A DNA stretch of 64,000 bases from Dastarcus helophoroides (Eukaryota; Arthropoda; Insecta; Coleoptera; Bothrideridae), in assembly GCA_028583605.1 (NCBI GenBank), contig CM053326.1, positions 20,054,536-20,118,535 of the forward strand, read 5' to 3'. Positions 34,759 to 45,392 of the stretch are shown here, one piece after another. Position 1 is the first letter of the stretch. Every line of letters begins with the position of its first letter. The notes below the pieces were generated by a model. The model had not been told where the DNA came from. It was given only the letters and a program-made list of their open reading frames with translations, and did not search any database. The translations under genes and the position numbers were made by a program.

Positions 34759-35930
34759 GTAAGAAATGTTATAACTGCAGCAACAATTTATAACATTTAA
34801 AACAACAAACTAGGAGTAATAATGTAACTAAAGTTTCAAGAATCAGTAAATGACGTAAATTAAGTTATATGAGTTGCACAGCAATATCCACCAATTATGT
34901 TAATAAAACTAAGAAACAATCAAACGTGCTAAAGTTGAAAATATTCACAACAACGAGATGCAGATTTCAGCATTTCTTGGCCTTCATAAAAAAACTAAAC
35001 AAAAAGCCAGTAAGATACAATCAAGTGTAAGTATTTCCAACTTATAAACGTTGATCAGCCACATTGCGTTTTTAATAAACATGAATCCCTTTGAGTAAAA
35101 TGTAACTAACTTTCAGCATTATATTGTTAGGAATGGGGGTGGTGCTATATGCTAATTAAAGTCAGATTATGTGCTCATAATTCTAATTTTTAACACAATA
35201 GTCCGCTTTAATTTGCATATTGCACACGCGTTCCTAACAATATGCAACTAAAAGTCAGTTACACGTCGGTGAAAAAGATTGATAACCTAATAAATTTAGG
35301 AGATATAAATCCCTTTGAGTGATTTGTAACTAAATTGTATATCTATGTGCATGCAGCGATCTGCGTTTTTAAGACATTGAAGTCAAGCAGATTTATCTTT
35401 CCCCATTCCAAAACGATCTCGAGATCACGATTAATCATCTCTATCTGTTAACAGATACAGAACATGTATTGTTCCTGTAGCCTATCTAAAGCAGCTACGA
35501 ATAATCGTTTATTGGAAAAAAAAGATGACCTCGTAGCTATATATCGAATTAAAAGTTGCAGCTAAGAGATCGATTATGTGTAACAGAAACAGAGTGGCCA
35601 TCAGAACAGATCCCTGAGGCACCTCTACATTAATGTATCAGATGACAACCTGAAGATATTTGTCATCGACTATTTATCTATTTAAAATTTAACACGTTTG
35701 ACCGTTTCATTACAGAATATTTAATCAGATGAAGATAGCGACATTTCAGTAGTCCCTCAATGAAGTGAAAAATATTATTATCTGACTTGACTACCCCAAC
35801 ATTTCTCTGTCATCGGAAATATCACACTACCTAAACACAATTCTATTAAAAATAAATTAATATTTAATGTGCTTGCAACAAGTCAACAAATCCATCTTTA
35901 ATTTACATTTTACTTTTTCTCGCTTTTCAG
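34759..35930 (+). other. nAChR intron 2 of the window (1.2 kb)
   Basis: Between GTAAGA and CTTTTCAG. It holds one MITE-like palindrome (35121-35243); the rest is unassigned. Confidence 0.85.
35121..35243. mobile_element. MITE-like palindrome
   Basis: A 123-bp segment with imperfect inverted arms of about 38 bp. The left begins ATATTGTTAGGAA and the right ends TTCCTAACAATAT; the arms also share the AATATGC/AATTAAAG part. The centre is unpaired. No coding sequence. The size and terminal inverted repeats fit a non-autonomous DNA transposon; the target duplication is not clear because the ends lie in AT repeats. Confidence 0.65.
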
Positions 35931-36114
35931 TGCTGATCCCCAATTCCAGTCTTCTGTGATAAACACAAACGTTATAGTTTCCTCCAGCGGGGAAGTCGTT
36001 TGGTTGAGTCATGGGATTTACAGGTCTTCCTGCGACATCAACGTGGAATATTTCCCCTTCGACGTCCAGAGTTGTCCCATGAAATGGGCCAGTTGGACCT
36101 ACGACGGTTATCAG
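35931..36114 (+). CDS. nAChR alpha-type subunit, exon c (Cys-loop, loop B)
   Basis: A 184-nt exon between CTTTTCAG and GTTAGT. It encodes ADPQFQSSVINTNVIVSSSG, EVVWLSHGIYRSS, then CDINVEYFPFDVQSC, the signature Cys-loop with 13 residues between the two cysteines, followed by MKWASWTYDGYQ, with the loop B tryptophan. The Cys-loop couples ligand binding to channel opening. Phase 0 at the 3' end leads into exon d (GYQVELVKQ). Confidence 0.97.
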
Positions 36115-36629
36115 GTTAGTAAACATCGCAGTCAATAAAGAAACTCCGCCCTATCGGATGAATTTGCAAAAAAACTCGGTTTAGTGCGCTCGATTGGAAA
36201 ACCTTTTAAACGAATTTGCCTAAAAAAGCACTTTGGGAGCAGGTAGGATATAATATTGGTTAAGAACAGATATAATCGAAATCGAAAATAGATTTTCGCG
36301 CTCAAGTAAAAAAAAAGCGCTACACGCTGAAAGGATCGAAATCCGCAGTCAGTCTGTGTAATTCTAAATGAGATAACTGGATTCTATATGTAAGCTTCAT
36401 TCAGTTCGTGTAACGGCCATTCGTTTTTCCCTTTTTCCATTTCGGATGCACAGTTTGTTGTAAAATTTCAACTTTAAATGCGGGGCCGCTGATTTTGTAA
36501 ATTTTGCGCAAGAGCACAGAAAATATGCCTAATTTTAAACGTCTCGCAATATAAACTAGAATGGGGCTTGCTCCCCCTGGTTCTTGCAGCTAAAGGAAAA
36601 TTTGTATTTAATTAAGGAGGCTTGCTAAC

Positions 36630-38099
36630 ATTTCTCAATATTCGTCTTATTTTTTTTTCTCAAAATTCGTCTTTTTTCATAAATTTCTTTTGAAATATCA
36701 AATTTATTTCTAAAATTCGATTTCTTTCATCAGAATCCGACTTTTTCAAAATTTCGAATTTCTATCTCAAAATTTATCGTTTTATTTTTCGAACTTTTAC
36801 CATTTCCCAAAATACTTTTTTCTGTAAATTTCGACTTGTTTATCAGATTTACTTCTTTTCCTCAAAGTTTGATTAAAGTTTAGATAAAAAACTAAAAATA
36901 TTTATCTGGAAATTTTAATGAGTTTTTTGAAAATTTTGTAAATTTTGTAAAAAGACAAAAATTTCTAGAAAATATTTTCTGCTTCAAGCAGTCAAGAAAA
37001 AATTCGAGAAATTACATTTTACTTAAAAATCGTCCTTTTTCCAAAATTTCGTTGTGTTCTTGGTTTCAGAGGACAAGATTTGTATTTCAAATTTTCAAAA
37101 TTTCGATAAAATTTGTCTTTCTGAAAAATTTCGAGTGTTTACTACATTTCCACCTATTTCTTAAATTTTCAATATTTTTCTTAAAATTTTGCATTTTTGT
37201 TATTTAAATTCGATTTTGTTTTTCAAAAGGAATACATCGAAATTTCCAAAAAAAAATGAATCAAAAAAATCCAAATCTCAAAATCCGTCTTTTTTCGAAA
37301 TTTGAAATTTTTCCTAAAATCCAATCCTTTATGTTCCCGAAAATCTGAATATTTTTTCTCAAAATTCGTCTTTTTCTTAAAATTTTTTACTTTTTTTCAA
37401 GATACATTCTTTTAATAACACTTTTCTCAAAATTGTAACTTTTTTAAAATTTGACCGGAAAGTTTCGATCTTGTGCTTCATTTAGTAGTTTTTATAGAAA
37501 TTTCGACAATTTTTTCGAGATTTTTTTGCTATTTCGAAATTCCGTTATTTTTATCAACATCGAGTTTTTCTGAAGATTTTTTAAACATTCCAACTTTGTT
37601 CCAAAATTAGCATTTTTCTCGAAATTCTTAAACATTTTAGTATTGCCCTTAAAATTAAATTATCTCTTGGAAATTTTAACCTTTCTTCCAGAAAATTCAA
37701 CTTTTTTCTCGACATTTCGGCGGTATTTTTCAAAAATCTTTTTTTTTTTAGAAGTCCATTTTTACAATATCCGAATTTTTCTAAAATTTTTTTTTTTTTT
37801 TTTAATTTCTCATATGGCGTTTTTAAACATTTCTACTTACAATGGGACATTTTTTCAAAATTTCGACCTTTTTTTGAAATCCTTTATTTTTCCAAAGTTG
37901 GATGGACATGTTAATAAAAATCTAAATAATTTGGGAATAACATTTTAAGGAAATTAGAGAAAAAGGCATTTTATGATTTTAAGGTTATGACAAAATTGAA
38001 GTAAAAATTCCGAGAGAAATATCTTTGGAGACTTCTCTAAATTCGACTCACAATTAGTCTGGCAATTGTCAATTTTTTCAAAAAAATCAACTTTATAAT
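36630..38099. repeat. T-rich patterned tract in nAChR intron 3
   Basis: Same family of words as the 21.9-25.0 kb tract (AAAATTCGACTTTTT). It contains a roughly 45-bp fragment of the foldback retroposon right arm at 37051-37096 (TTCTTGGTTTCAGAGGACAA). No gene. Confidence 0.55.
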
Positions 38100-38144
38100 A
38101 TTTACTTTTTTACGCGATAGGACAGTGTCAAAGAATCACTAAAA

Positions 38145-38191
38145 TTGTTCGACGTTTCGCTTACCATCGTAGGGGGCTTTTTCAGGGACAA
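38145..38191 (-). ncRNA. Hammerhead-like motif, left arm (decayed)
   Basis: On the - strand: TTGTCC stem I strand, CTGAAAA where CTGANGA is expected, GCCC and AAGC as a reduced stem II, GAAA, CGTC cleavage region, then GAACAA closing stem I. Stem I is kept apart from one mismatch; the core and stem II have mutated, so it is unlikely to be active. Confidence 0.4.
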
Positions 38192-38265
38192 AGAAACAAT
38201 AAATGAAAATTACAGTAACATACAAGGAAATAGTATTGTAATTGTAATTTTCATTTATTGTTTAT

Positions 38266-38312
38266 TTGTTCCTGAGGAAGCCCCCTAAGATAGTGGGCGA
38301 AACGTCGATCAC
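38266..38312 (+). ncRNA. Hammerhead-like motif, right arm
   Basis: Order: TTGTTC, CTGAGGA, one extra A, stem II GCCC/GGGC, GAAA, CGTC, GATCAC. Both conserved boxes are intact, and GTC is the favoured cleavage triplet. Stem III is only the self-complementary ACGT, as in the minimal hammerheads described for Penelope-like elements, which are thought to work as dimers. Stem I has one internal mismatch. Confidence 0.5.
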
Positions 38313-38802
38313 TTTTAGTAGTTAGTTGATACGGTTCAATCCCGGAAGAAGTTATCCTGTACTGACTCTGGCCGTGGAAGCCTTCTTTATCATTTACTTT
38401 TTTGTTTCGAAATTTCGACAGTTTTCGAAATTTTCCGAAAGGTTCGGTTTTTATTTTAGATTCCATTTTTTGACTATTTTTCCAAAGTTTGGATCTATTT
38501 CCAAATTTCAAATTTAATCTGAAAATTCGATCCTCCAGTTCATGTAGTCAAGTGAAAATGTACATATACTCAGCTGGAACATTTTCCAGTTTTCTCTTTT
38601 TAATTAATTATTTTAAAATGGTACTTGCCCATCCCTGAACGAAATTCTGCCTAGGCCCATGTCCCGTAGGTGCTTAGGTGTCCACCAAAAATATATACAT
38701 AATAAAATAACTTTTTTTCGAAATTTTCAGTATAAAGTCGAATTATATTTTATATCATTTGATTTTAACAGAATAATAGATTTAAAGATTAGTTCTTCTT
38801 AT

Positions 38803-39108
38803 TGTTGCGCGTTATCGGTTCGAATGATTAAACTAAACTCGGAACACTACAATGGCAATTCACCAACTTATTCATTGACTTCTAACTAACTTGGCTAACT
38901 AGCTTCACTAATTGACTGAGGGAAAAGTGACCGCCTTATATAGGTCCCGGTCCGGGTTCTAGAAGAATTTGGCAGATAAGGTTTATCCTTTGCCGGAATT
39001 TCTGGAACGCTTTTCTGCCGTTTGTTTCATTATCGCGGCCACGTTCCCTTATCAGATTTTTATAGAAAATTTCTTACGTCCTAAATTCTATAACTACATT
39101 TCGTTACA
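38803..39108 (-). mobile_element. Solo LTR (antisense) in nAChR intron 3
   Basis: A 306-bp solo LTR, inverted. On the + strand it starts TGTTGCGCGTTATCGG and ends CGTTACA. It has a perfect 4-bp target duplication TTAT (38799-38802 and 39109-39112). It is shorter than the other copies because of internal deletions. GATAAG motifs appear as CTTATC. Confidence 0.92.
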
Positions 39109-39239
39109 TTATTCTAGTACCTGCTAAGACTGCAGGTGAAATGAGGATTGATTTCTTTTTTATTTTCTGTACTATAACCTCCAAAAAAAATGTTAACACA
39201 CTTCTTAGAAGTAAAGAGCTTTGTTTTAATGGAATAAAA

Positions 39240-39390
39240 ATAGCCTAAAAAAGTACCCCTAAAAATACCCCACGTTTCAGTAAAAGTTTCATTGAAATCG
39301 ATTTAGCAGTTTCCGAGATTAGCCCGGACAAAAGAACCCTCGACAGACAGACAGACACTTAGACGCTTCAGTTTTGTTAATATAGATAGA
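39240..39390 (+). repeat. LINE/SINE-type 3' tail remnant
   Basis: About 150 bp containing TTTCCGAGATTAGCCCGGAC, a run of CAGACAGACAGACA and a TATAGATAGAT end. This word order is familiar from 3' tails of insect non-LTR elements. No coding part is attached, so the family cannot be named. Confidence 0.5.
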
Positions 39391-39479
39391 TTTAAAAGTT
39401 GTTTTTGAAAGTCCAAGGTTAAATTTGAGCTATTAAAAGCCTTAAAAATGTCCCAATTAGTAACAATTTGTTGACATAC

Positions 39480-40260
39480 ATACAAGTGCACTTAGTACTT
39501 AGTTCTCATCTCGTTGAATCCTGTACTGAGTATGATGAAAATCAAGCTAAAGGTTTATTGGCAATTGATGAGCACTTCAGATACATCGCTGCGGCCTGAG
39601 AAGATATCAATTTACGTAAATCCCGATTTGCTCGTATATAACCTAATGAACACATAGAACGACGTTTCCGAAATTAATTGCTTCGAACGGATAAATCCGG
39701 GTAAAAGTATAAACGGAAAACAGGAGAAATGCAGCATCGTAATAACCTATTATCGTTCATATTGTTTCTCCACTGGAAATGCAATTATTGAATTTATCTT
39801 GCCATTTACCTAATAATGTTACAAAAGTTAGTCCGACATCTCAAGCAGCTTAATGGTTTTCTCGGTCCTATTACCTCAGTTCGCTTTTCAATAAGATGCT
39901 TAAAGACAATTGATATCAAAATGTTACTTTGACTATAATTTTGAATATTTACATGCATAGTTTATTTGCTTTCTACACTTATACTTGATTCCTTCAACTA
40001 ATAAGTTTTACATTTACCATTCAATATTCTCTCGTTCGACATGAATTATGCATTAAGCCTGAGATTAGGGGATCAGAAATGGGATCTGAGACACAATATA
40101 GCTGGTTACGTTTTATGACAAGGCAAGTAGTCAATTGATTGCACTTATTAGCTCTTCCGACAACAATACCGCTTTGCATGACGTGATTAATTTTGGATGA
40201 CATTAACGTCTTATCTCCAAGGAGGGACAAGGCAGTAAGGCAAAATAAAACCAGTAAAGT
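39480..40260. other. Intronic island of balanced composition
   Basis: About 0.8 kb without the A- or T-rich pattern and without recognised repeats or splice-bounded coding exons. It stands out inside the 19-kb intron, so conserved non-coding or regulatory DNA is possible; nothing specific is visible. Confidence 0.35.
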
Positions 40261-40319
40261 AGCTAGGAAACAACAGGCCCTTGTGCAAGAAACTCAAGAG
40301 CCTCACACTCCATCTTTTA

Positions 40320-43300
40320 ACATGAAACGAAAAAAAATCAAAATTTTTAGTTTGAATTTGAAATTTCGAAAAAAAAGCGATTAAAGTCAAAATACTGGGA
40401 AATCAACTCAAAATTTCTAAAAATTCTAGATTTCGAGTTTACGGTTGAAATTGCAGGATTAAATTCTGAATTTTTATATAATAAATTCTTCAAATTTGTT
40501 TTCAAATCTTTGAATTTAATTTAGAAATTGCAATGTTAAACGCGTATATTCGATTTTTTTTCTTGAATTTTTGACTTTTGAAACAGAAATCAAGCTTGAA
40601 GATTAAAATGTTTAGGAAACGCCGATTTTTCTAGATTACAGACGAACTGACATATTTGAATGTTAAATGCTATATCTCGTAACATTGTTTAAATAGATCA
40701 AAGTTTTTTTGAAGTCTCGACTATATTATTCAAAATTTCGTTCCTAATCCTTTCAATTAAAAAAAAATGGAATTTATATGTTTAAAAATGTAAAGCTTGT
40801 CTCGTGCAAAATGCACTTCACCCGAAAATATAAATAATTTAAATTCATTTTATTTATTTGGTAAATTTTGATGTTAAATAGTATGCAACCACCAATTCAC
40901 TTGCGTGTGAATTGTTTTCTATAATTATCATAAATAGAATCATTTTTAAATTTTCCTTAGTCATTTTTAAATTGGCAAAGGGGGCCTGCAATTTCCAAAA
41001 GGTCAATATTTTTAGAAAAAGCCTGGAGTTTTCAAAAGAGACGGAATTTTAAGAAAACGGTCGAAATTTTCAAAAAACATTGAACAATTTTCCAGAGAAA
41101 GTTGATTTTTTTTTAAAATGCAGAATTTTGCAAATAAAATCCAACTTGAAGAAAAGACGATTTTTGAAAAAATAATCAAAATTCCCAGAAAAAAACGAAA
41201 AAAATACCAATTTGGAAAAAAACAAAATTTTGATAAAAAATGAAATCTTCCATAGAAAGACAAATTTTGGGAAAATCGTTATAATTTTAAGATAAAACCA
41301 GAGGATTTCAAGATGGATTTTAAGATAAGCTGAAATTTCGAAAAGGCAGATTTTAAAAAAATATTCAAATTGCAAGAAAAAGATTAATTCGAGATAACAA
41401 TAGAAAGTACCAAAAACTCGAACAAATTTTAAGAAAAATTCGAAATTTATAAAAAAAGATCGAAATTTTGAGAAAAAAGGATTGAAATTTTGAAACAACG
41501 ATCGAAATTACGGGAAAAAAAGTCGAAATTTAATAAAAATTTGAAATGTTGCAGATAAAGTTAAATTTTATCGAAATTTTGAAAAAAGAGCATATTTTGA
41601 GAAAAATCGAAGTTTTTTGACTGAATATTTATTCTTAAGACTGCCCCAATCAAGAGGGTTACAAGCTGCCTTACCAAGATATCAGAAAATGTCCAATATT
41701 GAGATATAGGTCCACCGAGAGAGGTGGCTTGCGCTTTATAGAGGCCCACTGGCGTCGTGGTGAAGTGAGCTGCCATGTTGGTAGTTCGTGGATTACAAAT
41801 AGTAGAAGCTTTTTTTCTCTCGAAATTTGATGTCAAAAATTTGGTTTCTTTAACTTTAAATATTTACTAGAAATTTTTGTTTCTTTTTCTAAAATTCCAT
41901 CTTTAGATTTTTAAACTGAAAATTAGTCTAAATTTCGACTCTTTTTTGGAACTTTTCAGCTCAAATTGGAAAATGCTGCATTTTAAAATGCTGGCCTTAA
42001 ATTTGCAATTTTAAACGTCTGATTCTTCAAAAAGATTTGAAATTTTCAAGAGAAGGCGAATTTAAAAAAAAATTGAATATACAATTCGAAGATTTAGCAA
42101 AAAGTCAAAATTTTGAAAAAAGATTGAAATTTCAACAAAAGTTTACATTTTGAGAAAAGGTTGAAATTTTGAAAAAAATTAAAACTTCTAGAGCAAAGTC
42201 AAAATTTTGATCATAAAAGTCGAAATTGTCAGAAAACGCGTCAGTTCTCAAGAAAATTCAAAGGAATCTGACGTTTTAGTCAGATTCTTTAAAATAAAAT
42301 TGAAATTTTTAAGAGAATTCGAATTTTTTAAGTCAGTCAAATTTACAAAAAAATCGAAAATTTAAGAAAAAGTCAAAATTTTGAAAAAATTTAAATTTCC
42401 GAAAAAAAGTCGAAATTTTGAAGAAAGGTCAAAACTTTGAAAACCTTGAGGTAAGGTCGAAATTTTGACCATAAAGGTTGAAATTTTCAGAAAACGTAAA
42501 AATTCTGAAAAAAATCGAAAATTAAAAAAAATCGAAATATAAAAAAATCCAAGTCAAAAATTTCAAAAGAAAAATAGACTTTTTTAATAAAGGGTCAAAT
42601 TAACACAAAAGGCGAAACTTTGAAAAAGTTGAAAATATTAGAAATATAGGAATTTTTTAAAAACCAAAACTGAGAAATAGTTAAAATTTTGAAGGTTAAA
42701 ATTTTCAAAAAAATTAAAAGCTTTGCAAAAACCTATATTTAAAAAAAATTTCAAAATAATCGAATTTACAAAACAAAAAATGTTTGAGAGACAAAATTTG
42801 GAGTAGGCATTTTCAGCAAAACTTCGAAATTTTAATATTTTGAAATAGTAAGTATTGAGGGAAAAAGTGAATAATTTTTACAATTTCAAAGCTGAAATTT
42901 TCTATGAAAAAATTAAGATTTAGGGGTCAATAACATTTCGAAAAGAAAAATGCAAACTTTCCAACGGAACGTCGAACCTATGACGAAATAAAAAACTTTT
43001 CAGTTTTAGCTAAAAAGTGAGCGAAAAAAGATTAAATGTTGAGAAACTGTAACTTATAAAAAAATCGAATCGAGGAAAGGTTGACCTTTCGAGTTTAAAC
43101 TTTAAATTTTAAGAAACATTCGCTATTTTTAAATTACAATAACCATTTTTTAAGATAAAATTTATCTTAAAAAAAAATTAAATTTGGACATTCAACCTCA
43201 AAAAAATTTGACAAAAACTAGCAATTTCGAGATTAAAAATGATTTTTGGGAAACAAGTGCTAAAGTTTTTTAAAAATCTAAATTTTAGGAAAAATGGAAA

Positions 43301-43600
43301 ATTAAATTGGGAATTTTAGGAAACCCTTTATCACTTTAAATTTAATCTCCAAATTACAACCTTAATTTTAAAATTTCAAACTAGAATTTTCTTATTTTGA
43401 AATTTCAACTTTTAAATTTCGGGAAAAAATATAGAGATTTTATCGAAAATTTTCAACAAGCAGTCCAAACCATTTTAACTTTCAAATTTTAGGAAATATA
43501 AAACTTAGATCCACACGACAACGCTTGAAAAAAGTTCAAATTATGAGAGAAATTCGGTCATCGTAAAAAATTGAGTTTCAAAACAAATCTCGAGAAGTTG
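40320..43600. repeat. A-rich patterned tract in nAChR intron 3
   Basis: Complement-type tract with words such as GAAAAAAGTCGAAATTTTGA, interrupted by a roughly 200-bp balanced island at 41620-41830 that I cannot assign. The small Phe-rich - strand frames here are compositional. Confidence 0.6.
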
Positions 43601-43606
43601 ATCGAA

Positions 43607-44788
43607 TATACTAAGAATATTCACTTCGGGCGTGATCGGCCGCACCCGAACGCGCATCCAATCATACACGTCGTTATGTTACAATTTCTTATCTATCAAC
43701 CTTAACTATTTTTAACAGAGATGAATGGCCTAAAGGTCCAGCGCAACCATTCATAAGGTTGTTTCCAGCCTTATGGATGGCTAAGCTCTCACATGCATTT
43801 AACATATAATTCTTATTAACTACTCTTAACAATTTAATATTATTATCTATCCTATAATCTAATTCAAAAGCATGTCGAGCCACACTTGACTTCTCAGTTC
43901 TTCCGTACCTCAAATGAGCCAAATGTTCTTTCAGTCGGATTTTAAGAGATCGTCTAGTTTGTCCGACATACTTTTGAGGACAATCCCTATATGAAATTTG
44001 GTAAATACCAGACTTATCTGTTTGCTCTACTTTATCCTTTAAACTACCCAAAAGCGAATTTAATTTTCCATTAGAAGTATAAATAACCCGAAAACCCTGA
44101 TTTCGTAAAATTCCACCCAAACCCTGGGTGAGCGAGGGTTCAAATGGAAGTGAGACGAATTTAAAGTTTTTGTTTTCATCAGCTCGGAAAGTTGTAGTAT
44201 TCACCAATTCACATTTAAATTTTTTCTTATTAATAATTTTATAAATAATATTTGGATCGAATCCATTAACTTCAGCTATATGTTTAATTGTCTTCAACTC
44301 CTTTCCGAATCTTTCCCTACTAAGAGGAAGACTCAGAAGGCGATGGGCAAGGAAGTTGAAGCTTGCCATTTTGTGCTGTATGCAATGGTTAGAATCGGAA
44401 GTTATACAGCGGAATGTACTGGAATCTTTCCTATATACATCAAATTTTAATCTATTTTTATTCCTAATAACTAAAGTGTCTAAAAATGGTAAAGCGGCTT
44501 CTTTCTCTAATTCTACGGTGAATTTAACTGTTGGAAAACGTGAATTTAAAACATCAATGAAATTATCTAAATTTTGATTTTTTGTGTCAAAAATAGCAAA
44601 AATATCATCTACATATCTAATCCATACCCTAGGAAACAAACTACATTCACTTTTAAGACTACTTTCAAAAACACCCATGAAGAGCTCAGCCATGAAAGGT
44701 GACAAAGGATTTCCCATGGCTGCTCCCTCAAGTTGTTCATAAAATTCGTTATTAATTTGGAAATAATTTTGATCCATACATTGATACA
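43607..44788 (-). mobile_element. 5'-truncated Penelope-like element
   Basis: The 3' 1.2 kb of a Penelope-like retroelement: coding end plus a short GC-richer 3' UTR (about 43607-43688). The 9-bp word TTGATCGAA occurs at both edges (43598-43606 and 44789-44797), a possible target duplication. The 5' truncation falls inside the RT domain, typical of these elements. It is antisense to the host receptor gene. Confidence 0.88.
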
Positions 44789-44789
44789 T
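43689..44789 (-). CDS. Penelope-like RT and GIY-YIG endonuclease (C-terminal 366 aa)
   Basis: An uninterrupted frame coding for the end of the Penelope-type polyprotein, which copies element RNA and nicks the target. RT motifs: EGAAMGNPLSPFMAELFMG (21-39) and YVDD at 59-62 with both catalytic Asp, then LPFLDTLV and DVYRKDSSTFRC. The GIY-YIG nuclease follows: GIY at 261-263, YVGQT at 274-278, an Arg-rich helix (RRSLKIRLKEH), and the distal E334 and N344. The N-terminal RT blocks are missing by truncation, and the apparent Met is simply the first after the break. No stops or frameshifts, so the insertion is young, but it cannot act alone. Confidence 0.93.
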   Translation of the reverse strand: MYQCMDQNYFQINNEFYEQLEGAAMGNPLSPFMAELFMGVFESSLKSECSLFPRVWIRYVDDIFAIFDTKNQNLDNFIDVLNSRFPTVKFTVELEKEAALPFLDTLVIRNKNRLKFDVYRKDSSTFRCITSDSNHCIQHKMASFNFLAHRLLSLPLSRERFGKELKTIKHIAEVNGFDPNIIYKIINKKKFKCELVNTTTFRADENKNFKFVSLPFEPSLTQGLGGILRNQGFRVIYTSNGKLNSLLGSLKDKVEQTDKSGIYQISYRDCPQKYVGQTRRSLKIRLKEHLAHLRYGRTEKSSVARHAFELDYRIDNNIKLLRVVNKNYMLNACESLAIHKAGNNLMNGCAGPLGHSSLLKIVKVDR

Positions 44790-44797
44790 TGATCGAA

Positions 44798-45142
44798 CTT
44801 TGGAATTTAAATTCGAGATTTTGAGAAACTGCCGAAATGTCGCGACACGAAATTAAAAAAAATTAAATTGTAAAAAACTAATGAAATTTTGACTTCTCAA
44901 CTCAAATATTCTAGAAGTATTGAAGCTATGGTTGAAATTTTGGGAAGATTGTCGAAGTTTTAAGAAGGTACTGAACATTCCTGGGGTCAGTCTACGAAGT
45001 ATTAAAAAGTCGAAATTTTCAAATAACCGAACTTACAAAACATAATTTGCAAGCTGACAGCACGCCAGTCAATTGTGTAGGAAGATCAAGACAGATTGAA
45101 GCAAACAATAGTTTTGATGAATAAAAAATTAATAAACACAAC
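44798..45142. repeat. AT-rich DNA beside the Penelope-like element
   Basis: A-rich patterned DNA (44800-45020) and unassigned sequence up to the small insertion at 45156. No gene. Confidence 0.4.
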
Positions 45143-45155
45143 TTTAAAAATGGCA

Positions 45156-45224
45156 TGATAACAAAGGCTTCTACGGCCAGAGTCAGTACAGGATATACCA
45201 ATCCCGGAAGAAGTATATCCTGTA
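45156..45224 (-). mobile_element. 69-bp tail fragment of the second hammerhead family
   Basis: The segment carries, on the - strand, CAATCCCGG-type and GGCCGTAGAAGCC words that match the tail of the 38112-38391 element. It also contains an 11-bp inverted repeat TACAGGATATA/TATATCCTGTA. It is flanked by a perfect 13-bp duplication TTTAAAAATGGCA (45143-45155 and 45225-45237). It is an extremely 5'-truncated insertion of that family. Confidence 0.8.
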
Positions 45225-45392
45225 TTTAAAAATGGCAATTTTATTTTTTAAACTACCAAATTAGTTTTTTACTCTCGTTCTTAAGGTTATAATTATTGAG
45301 AATTTATTTAATTTCATACTTTGTTGCGTTTATTGTTAAATAGTTTATAAACTGCAAACACTAAACACTAAACAATTTTTGTAGTAAGAGTT

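Larger units (their letters stand above)
38112..38391 (+). mobile_element. Second hammerhead-like foldback element
   Basis: A 280-bp element flanked by a perfect 12-bp duplication ATTTACTTTTTT (38100-38111 and 38392-38403). It has inverted arms of about 85 bp (about 38130-38215 and 38235-38322) with AGGGGGCTT blocks and GAAACGTC blocks. A unique tail follows with CAATCCCGGAAGAAG and ends GGCCGTGGAAGCCTTCTTTA. The tail is shared with the 69-bp insertion at 45156-45224. The GAAACGTC motif and duplication length fit non-autonomous derivatives of Penelope-like elements; no RT is present. Confidence 0.85.

Noticed and set aside
38330..38350. tRNA B-box-like GGTTCAATCCC
   Set aside because: No A-box or cloverleaf partner at the right distance; it lies in the tail of a foldback element.
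40990..41500. Overlapping Phe-rich - strand frames of 83 and 142 codons
   Set aside because: Complement of an A-rich patterned tract.
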